Source: Planctomycetota bacterium
GTDB taxonomy: Bacteria; Planctomycetota; Phycisphaerae; Phycisphaerales; UBA5793
DNA: 64,000 bases
Assembly: GCA_013112555.1 (NCBI GenBank)
Contig: JABFGK010000001.1
Span: 1,710,581 to 1,774,580 of the forward strand
Direction of reading: 5' to 3'
The notes under the pieces are model-generated. The model did not search any database and was not told the DNA's origin. It saw nothing but the letters and a program-made list of their open reading frames with translations. A program made the translations under genes and the position numbers. This document shows, in pieces, positions 47,197-55,620 of this stretch (the stretch's first letter is position 1; each line of letters opens with the position of its first letter).

Positions 47197-49182
47197 CTAC
47201 TTCCGCTCCATCTGAAGTTGGTCCTTGGGCGTGTCCGGGCGTTCCTGCTGTCGCAGGTTATCGTAGTACTTCAGGACCGACGCCGGTGGCGGGGGAAAGG
47301 CCTCCTCCAGTGTGAGGGGGATGGCCCCGCCCATGCTGGCGGCCATGTTCTCGTAGTACAGGCCGAGGGCGTTTTCGAGATTGGCATACGTCTTGGCCTT
47401 GACCCAGTCCTCTGCGTTGAGCCACATGCGCATCCGCTCTTCCATCGTGGTGCCGGGGAAGTTCATGGCGGATTCAAAGGCCACACTGATCATGCAGGGC
47501 GTCACGCTCTGCGGGTCGGCCCAGGGCCAGATGGCGAGCCTGTTGCGGGTGGAGAAATTCGTCTTCACATCGCCATATTGCTCATCGAAATTCTCGTAAA
47601 TCAGTTGGGCCTGCTCGCAACGGGCATCAAACGCATCCTTCTTGCCGTATGCCAGGCCGAACCGAAACGCGCTGTTGAGTAAGCCCATGATCTCGCTGAA
47701 GACCACGTCCGGCGAGTCATAGCGCTCCCAGGTCTCGCGCAGGATGAACTCCTGAATAGGATAGGTAAACCGCTCCTCACGCCCCATTTCCTGCATCTGC
47801 GGGTCCATGCGCAGTTTCGTGTAGTATTCGTCGGCCTTCTCGTACTCGCCCCACTGGTAGTACTGCCGGACGGCATCAATGAGGAAGTTTCGATACCCGT
47901 CGATAAACGTCTGCGGCTTCGGCCCACGCGGATCATCGGTTCCCATTTCGCGAGCCAGCAGGATGTCAAACACATGCTCGTAAAACGGGATAAAGCGCAG
48001 ATCCGGCGTCCACGTCAGCTCCTTCGTCATGAAGTCGAAGTAGATATGGCCCCGACGCTGCAGCGCCTGCTCGGAGTGAAACAGGAGCCGGTCGGTGTTG
48101 ATTCGGTCAAAGAGGGCCTGCTGCCTCCGTGAGAGGCCTCGAGCCACGCCGACATACGCCCAGTACAGGGCATGCGCGTTGGGTGAACGCCAATCAAGCG
48201 GCCCGAACTCGACCGTCAGGTCATGCATGAACATGGGGTCCATGTTGTATTCGGTGCGGATCACCTGCTTGCGGGTGTAACCCAAGAGTGCCGGTAGCGC
48301 TTCGGTGTAGTTCTCATTCTCAACGATGCCGATCAGTCCCAGCATCTGACGATCCTGCAGATTCAAATCGGGGCCGACCTCATCCTGGTCGAGTTTCAGC
48401 AGCCGATCGTACAAGTCGGTTCGCTGAGCCAGGTAACTGGACTTGATACTCTCAATGCGCTGCATGATGTGCAGGAAGTCAGTGTTCAGTTCGAGCCCGG
48501 CCGCCTTCATGTCCTGCAGCAGGTCCTCGGTCTCGGGATGCGCTTCGATCAAATCGTCCAGCCGCTCCGGTGCTTGCGCGACCTCGCCGATCCAGGCAAC
48601 AACATCTGTATGCTCGTATGGGGGGGCGCCGAGAATGCTGTGCCACTCGTCGGCCAGTTGTTGCTTGTAGTAGTAGTGCGCATCGTCGGTCAGGCCGCCC
48701 ACCTTATGCAGGAAGCACCAGGACAGTTCCTTGTAGAGCATCATGTCATTCGGGTTGTACTTGATGCCGTACTTGCGAATGAGGTTGATTCCCTCATTCA
48801 CCCACTGCCAGCGCTCCTCTTTCGTATTGGTCGCCACGGAGATGTTGTAGGCCATATTCCAGGCATGGAACGACCAGACTTTGGCAAAACGGGGCTGGAG
48901 TTGGGTGATCCATCGTGACAGGTGATATGCCTCGAAGAACTTGCCGTCCTCCTTCAGTTTGTCAGCCCGGATCCACATGTAGTTAACAATGATGCCGCGG
49001 AGGACGCCGATGGACTGCGCGATGACGACCGGCACGGGTGCCCCCTCGGTCGCCTGGGCCGTGTACTTCAACTGTGCATCCGAGGACATCGCATTGATGC
49101 CCGACATCATGGTTCCCGACAGCGTCAGCGAGCCGAGCATGATGAGCAGTGCAACAAGTTGTATGACTCTATGGTGTCTCAT
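47197..49182 (-). CDS. Membrane-anchored helical (TPR-like) protein of the ABC locus
   Basis: A 661-residue protein with an N-terminal membrane helix (VIQLVALLIMLGSLTLSGTM) and then a long helical region with the spacing of TPR-like repeats: VLRGIIVNYMWIRADKLKED, FFEAYHLSRWITQLQPRFAK, WSFHAWNMAYNISVATNTKE, ERWQWVNEGINLIRKYGIKY, NPNDMMLYKELSWCFLHKVG. Planctomycete genomes carry similar proteins beside ABC-2 exporters; their function is unknown to me. The start lies 43 nt after the stop of the permease gene, so it is the last gene of the operon SPFH-HflC-HflK-ATPase-permease. It may be an extracytoplasmic accessory subunit of the transporter (inference). Confidence 0.8.
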   Translation of the reverse strand: MRHHRVIQLVALLIMLGSLTLSGTMMSGINAMSSDAQLKYTAQATEGAPVPVVIAQSIGVLRGIIVNYMWIRADKLKEDGKFFEAYHLSRWITQLQPRFAKVWSFHAWNMAYNISVATNTKEERWQWVNEGINLIRKYGIKYNPNDMMLYKELSWCFLHKVGGLTDDAHYYYKQQLADEWHSILGAPPYEHTDVVAWIGEVAQAPERLDDLIEAHPETEDLLQDMKAAGLELNTDFLHIMQRIESIKSSYLAQRTDLYDRLLKLDQDEVGPDLNLQDRQMLGLIGIVENENYTEALPALLGYTRKQVIRTEYNMDPMFMHDLTVEFGPLDWRSPNAHALYWAYVGVARGLSRRQQALFDRINTDRLLFHSEQALQRRGHIYFDFMTKELTWTPDLRFIPFYEHVFDILLAREMGTDDPRGPKPQTFIDGYRNFLIDAVRQYYQWGEYEKADEYYTKLRMDPQMQEMGREERFTYPIQEFILRETWERYDSPDVVFSEIMGLLNSAFRFGLAYGKKDAFDARCEQAQLIYENFDEQYGDVKTNFSTRNRLAIWPWADPQSVTPCMISVAFESAMNFPGTTMEERMRMWLNAEDWVKAKTYANLENALGLYYENMAASMGGAIPLTLEEAFPPPPASVLKYYDNLRQQERPDTPKDQLQMERK

Positions 49183-49225
49183 GTCGTACCCTCCGCCCCC
49201 ATCATCTCATGGTCAGCGCCGTGTC

Positions 49226-51247
49226 TTACGCATGCCCCGAATAAATCGCCAGTTGCCGTGAGCGGAACACGAGCCAGCCGATGATGCACGCGGCCCCGGT
49301 CCAGCCGAGCTGGATCCAGCCGGCTGTTCGCATGACCGTCGCCCATGACAGGTGCCGACCCTCGGTGAGGAAGGCAGCAGGCCGGACGTCGCCGTAGATT
49401 CTCAGGACGGCATTGGTCCCCCGCGCGATCATGGCCACAAGCCACTTGATCGGGTTCAACTTCTCCGTGAGCGGGTCGATGTACCGGTAGAACTCAAGCG
49501 CATCGCTCATGTACGGACCCATCTCGGCACCGAGGAAGATCGCAAAGGCCAGCAGGCAGGCAACCGGGAAACTTGCAAAGGTGGCGGCCGCAATCCCGAG
49601 CATTGCCAGGAACCCGAGTTTCATCCAGATGACCAGCATCGCTCGAATGTAATTCGCCTCGAAATTCGAGACCTTGTACATGACTTCAAGGCCGTCCTGC
49701 GGGAACGTGATCGCCAAGGGCCCCGGCTGCCCGGTTTCAATACTCCCGTTGGCAATCTGCACGATCAGCGTGTTACTCTCATTGAGCGCACCGGCCGGGA
49801 TCAGCACCGTCTGGGTCTGCATTAACGCAGCCTGCTGAACCTGGGCATAGTTGAGACTCGGGACCAGGAAACTCACCGGAACAATGACACCCGGTTCATT
49901 GCCGCCGGCGTCGATCTTGAAGCGGAGCGTCAGGGCATTGGCTGGGAAATACTGCACGCGAAGCCGTTGGCCCGGTGTGATCCGGACGGCGTCGTCAGCA
50001 GTCGGTTGTTGATCGAGCGGGGCGATCAGCAGGCCGGCATGACCGTCACCCAGGTTCGGGTTAACGGCAAAATGAGTACCGCGTGCATATCGGATTGATT
50101 CATCTTCGCTCGTCACGATGACGTCAAAGATCGTCTTGAGCGGCTCATCGAGGAATATGACATCATCCATCTGCGCGGTGATGATCTGCGTCTTTGATAA
50201 CGGCTTCACGTTTTCAAAGACATATTCCTTGTACGAGCCGACATCGACGGTTCGCTGTTCAGTCTGGAGGCGCTGGATCGTCTCATTGTAAATCCGAAGC
50301 GGGGCCGCCGGATCCCCTCGATACAGTTCCTCATTCTGAATGAGCTCCTGACGCGTGATGGCCTCGGCATCCTCTAGAATATCACCCATCGTCGGGCGCA
50401 CCCCCACCCGTGAGGTCAGCACCTGCTCGGACGTGGCGAGGCGGTCATACGAATCGAGGGCCGGCGTCGAGTTCAGGTACTGCAGAAACCAGAATACGGA
50501 GCCGCCGATTAGCACAAGCAGCACGAAGTTCAGCCCCATGACGCCGATCCACTTCCCGAGCAGGTAGTTAAACCGGCTAATGGGCTTGCTCACGATCTGG
50601 TAGATTTGCTTGTCACGCTGCTCGAAGGCGACCGTGGCCGTGGCAATGAAGATCGTCATCACGGCCAGCAGCGCGTAGGACGCCCCCGTCCCGTAACTGA
50701 TGAATGTCTGAATGCGATAGCGCAGCGGCGTGTCCAGTTCGATCCGGGCCGACAGAATCGGGATAAACAGAATCAGGCCGATGATGAAGATCAGTGCCAG
50801 TTTCATACGGACGGCTTCGTCGAGCACCATCCGCGCCACCGCCAGCGGCTGCCAGCGCAGGGAAAACAGGAGGCGCATGAGATCCAGCGCCGCGATGAAT
50901 GCGAGCGTCATGGTGGCTACGGCCAGGACGAAGTCGGCCAGGCCGCCGGACTCCGGGCTCACCGCTCTGATCACCATCCAGACGATGCCGGCCACGCCCA
51001 GAAGAATCGAGGCCGTCAGCCCATGCCCCAGCCACGCAATGCCGACGACCAGCAAGACGCCGACGATGGTCGATGTAATCGGCGTGGATTGATAGATCTC
51101 GGGGAGCCAGCGACCATTGCCAGATGCGGTCAGACCGAACAGCACGCCGAAGGCGATCACCCCGACGGCCGACAGCAGAATCATGACCCAGCGCGCGTGC
51201 TGCCACCGGTCGATTCGCTCCATGATGTTGATCAATCTGGGGATCAT
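49226..51247 (-). CDS. ABC-2 type transporter permease with large extracytoplasmic domain
   Basis: A 673-residue membrane protein. N-terminal helices include WVMILLSAVGVIAFGVLFGL, ITSTIVGVLLVVGIAWLGHG and LAVATMTLAFIAALDLMRLL; the ABC-2 signature region is SYALLAVMTIFIATATVAFE followed by QRDKQIYQIVSKPISRFNYL and LGKWIGVMGLNFVLLVLIGG. Residues about 250-510 form a large soluble domain, then C-terminal helices near AMLVIWMKLGFLAMLGIAAA and a final one at the end. The QI(Y/L)xIVSKPISR phrase matches the SREI..TVVSKPVGR phrase of the second permease at 57896, so the two may form one exporter. It lies 50 nt after the ATPase gene. The substrate is unknown. Confidence 0.88.
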   Translation of the reverse strand: MIPRLINIMERIDRWQHARWVMILLSAVGVIAFGVLFGLTASGNGRWLPEIYQSTPITSTIVGVLLVVGIAWLGHGLTASILLGVAGIVWMVIRAVSPESGGLADFVLAVATMTLAFIAALDLMRLLFSLRWQPLAVARMVLDEAVRMKLALIFIIGLILFIPILSARIELDTPLRYRIQTFISYGTGASYALLAVMTIFIATATVAFEQRDKQIYQIVSKPISRFNYLLGKWIGVMGLNFVLLVLIGGSVFWFLQYLNSTPALDSYDRLATSEQVLTSRVGVRPTMGDILEDAEAITRQELIQNEELYRGDPAAPLRIYNETIQRLQTEQRTVDVGSYKEYVFENVKPLSKTQIITAQMDDVIFLDEPLKTIFDVIVTSEDESIRYARGTHFAVNPNLGDGHAGLLIAPLDQQPTADDAVRITPGQRLRVQYFPANALTLRFKIDAGGNEPGVIVPVSFLVPSLNYAQVQQAALMQTQTVLIPAGALNESNTLIVQIANGSIETGQPGPLAITFPQDGLEVMYKVSNFEANYIRAMLVIWMKLGFLAMLGIAAATFASFPVACLLAFAIFLGAEMGPYMSDALEFYRYIDPLTEKLNPIKWLVAMIARGTNAVLRIYGDVRPAAFLTEGRHLSWATVMRTAGWIQLGWTGAACIIGWLVFRSRQLAIYSGHA

Positions 51248-51297
51248 CCGGCTCTCTGCTTAGCAAGTGCATCCGTACAGCGTGCGGGCCATGTCGA

Positions 51298-52623
51298 CTA
51301 GGCGTCCTTGTCCTTCTCAGTGTCATTCGATTCGGACAATAGTGAGTCGATGACGGATCGATCCGGCTCGCCATCTTGAGTCGATGCAGGTGCTGACGGT
51401 TTACGAGGGGCTGCCTCTGCCGCAGTGGTTGGCCCGGCAGTCTCGTCGCCTTCCGTTGACGTCACCAGACTGTCGATCAGCCCGGCATCGTGAGCATCAC
51501 CAGCCTGCTCGGAGGGATCGGTGCGTCTTGCATCCGCATGTGAATCACCTGAAGCGGCTGTCGTGTCAGGTGTCGAGGGGTCATCCCCGCTCTCCGACAC
51601 GAGGCTCTGGACCAGGGCATCGCCCTCCAGACTCTCTGCTTCCTGGCCGGCACGAAGGAAGGCGGCCGTCGGGCCACCGGCCGAGGCACCCGAGGTCTGA
51701 GCCTTCTCAGACTGGGCCTGTTTCACGATGTCCAGGAACAAGCCCTCCAGCGAACGTCGGGCCGGAGCAATCCGCAGGACCTTCTTGCCGGCAGCATGTG
51801 CCTCGATTTCGCGAACGATCGAATCCGATTCACCGTCCGACAGCGCTTCGATTTCGATCAGTGTGCGGTCGGTCTCGGTCAGCAAGTCATCTCGATTCCC
51901 CTCGGCCCGTTTCTTCCCACCGTACAGGATGAGCATTTCATCGCAGACATCTTCGACATCGGCCAGCATGTGTGAGCTGAGGAGAATCGTCTTTCCGCGT
52001 CGCCCAAGTTCGAGGATCAGGTCCTTCACCTGTCGAATCCCGATCGGGTCCAGGCCGCTGGTCGGCTCATCGAGAATGAGAAAGTCCGGATCGTTGATCA
52101 AGGCTTGGGCGAGCCCGATCCGTCGCTGCATGCCCTTTGAAAACTGGCCGACGTTGCGAAACTGAACGGCATCAAGCCCGACCATTTCGAGCAGTTCGTC
52201 AATCCGCCTGCTGCGGACTCGACGGTCATACCGGAACAGTTTGGCATAGAAATCAAGCGTCTCACGCGAATTCAAAAACGGGTAGAGATACGACTCCTCC
52301 GGCAGATAGCCGATCCGCTTCTTGACCGAGACGTCAGTCGGCGTCTTGCCGAACACGCTCAATCGGCCGGAGGTCTTGTGAAGCAGACCGAGGATTATCT
52401 TGATCGTGGTGGACTTGCCCGACCCGTTGGGCCCCACCAGGCCGAAGACGGCCCCGGGATGAATCTCGAAGTCGAGGCTGTCAACGGCTCGCACTTGATC
52501 GCGCATCCAGAAGTCGCGAAAGACCTTCGTCAGTCGCTGTGCCCTCACGACGCATTCGTCACGTCGTGGCGCCGATGCTGCGTGTGATTGACGGCCCGTG
52601 TTTTCGGTGGTCATGTCGTTCAT
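51298..52623 (-). CDS. ABC transporter ATP-binding protein with disordered repeat tail
   Basis: A 441-residue ATPase. Walker A is GPNGSGKST (64-72), signature QFSKGMQRRIGLAQALI, Walker B FLILDEPTSGLDPIG, switch His in ILLSSHMLADVEDVCDE. It would power the ABC-2 permease encoded next. From about residue 310 the tail is disordered, acidic and Ser/Thr/Ala-rich and carries three copies of a short motif: ALVQSLVSESGDDP, GLIDSLVTSTEGDE and SVIDSLLSESNDTE at the very end. ABC-2 ATPases usually end near residue 310, so this ~130-residue extension is unusual and may dock a partner. The ATG at 52623 or 52614 may be the start. The HflK gene precedes it by 107 nt. Confidence 0.95.
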   Translation of the reverse strand: MNDMTTENTGRQSHAASAPRRDECVVRAQRLTKVFRDFWMRDQVRAVDSLDFEIHPGAVFGLVGPNGSGKSTTIKIILGLLHKTSGRLSVFGKTPTDVSVKKRIGYLPEESYLYPFLNSRETLDFYAKLFRYDRRVRSRRIDELLEMVGLDAVQFRNVGQFSKGMQRRIGLAQALINDPDFLILDEPTSGLDPIGIRQVKDLILELGRRGKTILLSSHMLADVEDVCDEMLILYGGKKRAEGNRDDLLTETDRTLIEIEALSDGESDSIVREIEAHAAGKKVLRIAPARRSLEGLFLDIVKQAQSEKAQTSGASAGGPTAAFLRAGQEAESLEGDALVQSLVSESGDDPSTPDTTAASGDSHADARRTDPSEQAGDAHDAGLIDSLVTSTEGDETAGPTTAAEAAPRKPSAPASTQDGEPDRSVIDSLLSESNDTEKDKDA

Positions 52624-52730
52624 ATCAGCCTACCCAGACAGGTCTTCATTGATACGTCGAAGGGCCTGACCCGGTTCTGTCTGCAAAAGTGGCGTGTGCG
52701 TCCCGGGCCGGGCAGGCAGGAAATCGGTTA

Positions 52731-54212
52731 CTACTCGTTGATCTGCCTTCGTGCCCTCTCCCTGCGCCAGTTCTCCTGGAGTTGCGGGTCCCGGTTCAGC
52801 CAGAGATCCAGATCCTTCATGCCCGGCGGGATGGAGAATATCTCGATATTGCCTGCATAGATACGCTGCAGTGTCTCGGCCCAGAGGGTGTATGCAACCA
52901 GTGCCGGGTCCTCGCGATACTGATCCCGGTACGCATCGAAGAGGCGCCAGGATTCCTGGGCACGGGTCACAATGCGGGTCCGCTCGGATTCAGCATTGCT
53001 GATGATCTCGGCAACCGTTCCGGCAACGTCAGGAGAACGAAGGATCGCATCGATTTCAGCAAGCACACGCTCCGGTGTATCGAGCCGGGCGGCCAGTGCA
53101 GCACGATCCTCGTCATAGGCTGTTGCCAGCCTGTCCAGATCGCTCTCATCCGGCTGAACGCCGTCATACACCGCTTCATAGACGCGGATCAGCCCAGCCA
53201 GTTGCGTGTGATATCGGCCGGCCACTCGGTTCATGATCCGGGTCGCCTCATCGGTGGCCGTCTCGATCGCCTTGTGCGCATCGGCCCAGGCCTGGCTGAC
53301 CCCTTCGTAGGATTCGAGAATCTGACGCGGCGGGCGGGCCTCCGTGCAGTTGGCAGACTGGATAACAATGCCGCAGTCGAGTTTGTCAAGAAGTTCCTGG
53401 GCAAACGCCTTCACGCGGGCATTGAGCAGGTCACGTGACTGGATGACGTCGTCGAGCCCGGTCCCGGCACACGCACGGACCACGCCGCGCTCCACACACC
53501 GACGAACCAGGGGGTCAATGCCGCCCTCGCTGTCCAGGACCGTTGCCTGCAGCCGCATGGGATCGTTGATGATATACGTGACCTGCCAGCGGGTATGAGC
53601 GAGGTTCGAATCCGAGGTGATCACGGAGCCGTCTTCACCGGGCACGAGCCCCTGCGTGAGGCGGCGATTCACCTGCTCAAAGGGTTTCGAACTTTCCTCT
53701 CGCGACAAGCCGAGCCAGAATGCCTCACGGATCACAGGCTGCCCCTGGTCATCCGTGTGGGCCTCCTTCAGTTCGACGGTCCGCGGTGCAATCCGCACCT
53801 TGATGAACTCGCCGACCGGGTACGGCCACGAAAGATGCAATCCACGGTCAAGCGGCGTCGTGTTCTGGATGCGGCCGAAGGTCAACCGCAAGCCGTTATC
53901 CTGCTCCTCGACTGTATTCCACCCGGTCATGATGTAGAACACAATCAGCACGACCATGGCCAACTGGAGCAGCCGAAAACTCAGTTTCAGCGCATCAGCC
54001 AGCGACTGGTTGGCCGGATCGAGATCCTGCTGCGCCATCGGCGCTGCACTTCGATCAAACACCTGGTCGCCGATGGACAGCCCTGACGACTGACTCGGCT
54101 GACCGGGGTCGGTCGAGGCAGTATCCAGCGGCTGCTGACCTGATCCGTCGTCAGGCAGGTTCGGCACGTCGGGTCCCTGGTTGGATCCTGGTTCATCAGC
54201 CATCGTTTGCAT
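52731..54212 (-). CDS. hflK: HflK-like SPFH/band-7 protein
   Basis: A 493-residue membrane protein of the HflK type. A disordered Pro/Gln/Asp-rich N-terminal region (about 75 residues) precedes one helix (LQLAMVVLIVFYIMTG), then the SPFH domain: VEEQDNGLRLTFGRIQNTTP, LDRGLHLSWPYPVGEF, VIREAFWLGLS and RWQVTYIINDPMRLQATVLD. A long coiled region follows (YEGVSQAWADAHKAIETATD, ATRIMNRVAGRYHTQLAGLI). HflK and HflC form a membrane cage that in E. coli surrounds FtsH. Here no ftsH adjoins; instead an ABC exporter follows. The start (54212 or 54203) overlaps the end of hflC, so translation is coupled. Confidence 0.9.
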   Translation of the reverse strand: MQTMADEPGSNQGPDVPNLPDDGSGQQPLDTASTDPGQPSQSSGLSIGDQVFDRSAAPMAQQDLDPANQSLADALKLSFRLLQLAMVVLIVFYIMTGWNTVEEQDNGLRLTFGRIQNTTPLDRGLHLSWPYPVGEFIKVRIAPRTVELKEAHTDDQGQPVIREAFWLGLSREESSKPFEQVNRRLTQGLVPGEDGSVITSDSNLAHTRWQVTYIINDPMRLQATVLDSEGGIDPLVRRCVERGVVRACAGTGLDDVIQSRDLLNARVKAFAQELLDKLDCGIVIQSANCTEARPPRQILESYEGVSQAWADAHKAIETATDEATRIMNRVAGRYHTQLAGLIRVYEAVYDGVQPDESDLDRLATAYDEDRAALAARLDTPERVLAEIDAILRSPDVAGTVAEIISNAESERTRIVTRAQESWRLFDAYRDQYREDPALVAYTLWAETLQRIYAGNIEIFSIPPGMKDLDLWLNRDPQLQENWRRERARRQINE

Positions 54213-55242
54213 CCTGCTCCGGCTGGGTGTTCACATTTCCGCCATCGGCAGCAATGGTCTCATCGACCTCCTGCTCGCCGTCGGCGGTGTTCTGATCTGC
54301 ACCATCAGTCGTACTGCCTCGCCGCCCACCTTGATTCGGGTAGGCAATGTCGTCCGGCGGCTGCGACAGGTGTCGGAACACACCGTCGGTCCCGGTGATG
54401 ATGGTCGAGCCGGACCGCACGAGTTCCTCCAGCGCTTTCAGTTCAGCGAGGTAGATGGCCAGGCCCTCATCATCCCGCTGCCAGGCAAGAAACTGGGCTG
54501 CAGCCTTATCGCCTTCAGCCTGAATCGTGGCTGCAATACGGTTGGCAAAGTCCTTGATCGTGTTGGCATTGGCATTGGCCTCGGCCCGGATGCGAGCCGC
54601 CTCGGCTTCACCGGAACTGCGAGCGTCTGCTGCCAGCCGTTCCCGTGCCACTTTCATGCGCTCGAACACACTCTTTGATGTGTTCTCGGGAAGGATGAAG
54701 CGGGTGACGCCGACGGCAATCGGTTCGATCCCGTACTCGGTCACGCTCGGTGTGTCATCCTTCGGGCTTTTCAGTGCATCAAGGATCGAATCCTCAACCT
54801 GCCCGAGCTTGCTGGCGGATGGATCGTTGGCCAGCAGTTCACGGAACTGGTAACGGGAAAAGACGCCGAGCCCGGAGCGGAGCCGTGCAGCGAGTTGTGA
54901 CTCGGCACTGCCTGCATCCTGCATTTCCTGATAAAACTTGAGCACGTCCTGGATGCGCCACGTCAGGAATACCTGCACAGCCACCAGTTGCCCGTCAGCC
55001 GTGACGACGTTCTCAATCCGCGTATCGAGCGTGCGGATGCGGGTGTCATACTTGTGCACCTGCTGGATCGGCACCGGCCACTTGAAGTGAAGGCCGGGGT
55101 CATCCTTTCGCGCCTGCTGACTTGCTTCGCCGAACGTGGTCACCACTGCAGCCTGATTAAAGCGCACCTGGAAAGTCGAGGTGAACAGGAGCAATGTGGC
55201 AGCCACGATTGCAGCGATGATGTAGAGGGCCAGACGGTTCAT
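54196..55242 (-). CDS. hflC: HflC-like SPFH/band-7 protein
   Basis: A 348-residue membrane protein. I start at the ATG 55242 because GAGGTGG precedes it and the membrane helix follows at once (MNRLALYIIAAIVAATLLLF); a TTG at 55305 would add 21 mostly charged residues. The SPFH domain reads FNQAAVVTTFGEASQQARKD, DPGLHFKWPVPIQQVHKYDT, RIRTLDTRIENVVTADGQLV and VFLTWRIQDVLKFYQEM. The distal helices include VFERMKVARERLAADARSSG and EAEAARIRAEANANANTIKD. The tail is disordered and acidic. It overlaps hflK by 8-17 nt. Confidence 0.92.
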   Translation of the reverse strand: MNRLALYIIAAIVAATLLLFTSTFQVRFNQAAVVTTFGEASQQARKDDPGLHFKWPVPIQQVHKYDTRIRTLDTRIENVVTADGQLVAVQVFLTWRIQDVLKFYQEMQDAGSAESQLAARLRSGLGVFSRYQFRELLANDPSASKLGQVEDSILDALKSPKDDTPSVTEYGIEPIAVGVTRFILPENTSKSVFERMKVARERLAADARSSGEAEAARIRAEANANANTIKDFANRIAATIQAEGDKAAAQFLAWQRDDEGLAIYLAELKALEELVRSGSTIITGTDGVFRHLSQPPDDIAYPNQGGRRGSTTDGADQNTADGEQEVDETIAADGGNVNTQPEQDANDG

Positions 55243-55359
55243 ACTTGCCACCTCGCGGTTATCATCATGGTCGTAATCGTGATCATTCCGGTCTGTTTTC
55301 TTCAATCCGGGGCCGACTCATCGGAGTACCCCGGTCGTTTGGTTCGATCTCACCGGCGG

Positions 55360-55620
55360 TCAGCCGCCGCTGGGTGATCCCATCATTGCGTTTGATTCGT
55401 CAATGGCGCTCTTCACGTCAGGGAGCGAATCCATCAAGTTGTCTTCGAGGAACTGGAACGTGCCGTGCAGCGTGATGCCGGGCACGGCCGGGATAAACAT
55501 GCGACGCCCCCTCACGGCCTGGCCGTAGCGGTACAGGTACTCCGAAGCCATGTACAGGTCGGGAGCCGAACGGTACGGCCGAGCCGCCCGTTGTGCCGCG
55601 TGGTGACGGCCAGCTGCCCC
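55360..55620 (-). other. Frameshifted C-terminal tail of the polytopic SPFH protein
   Basis: After the run of four C at 55617-55620 (GGGG on the coding strand) the next frame continues GAAGRHHAAQRAARPYRSAP, then DLYMASEYLYRYGQAVRGRR and IPAVPGITLHGTFQFLEDNL, and stops at 55360. This is a good SPFH C terminus, while the annotated frame ends in a non-conserved string (RLPTCTWLRSTCTATARP). Adding one G to the run (four to five) would restore it: HMGAAGRHHAAQ. Confidence 0.75.
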
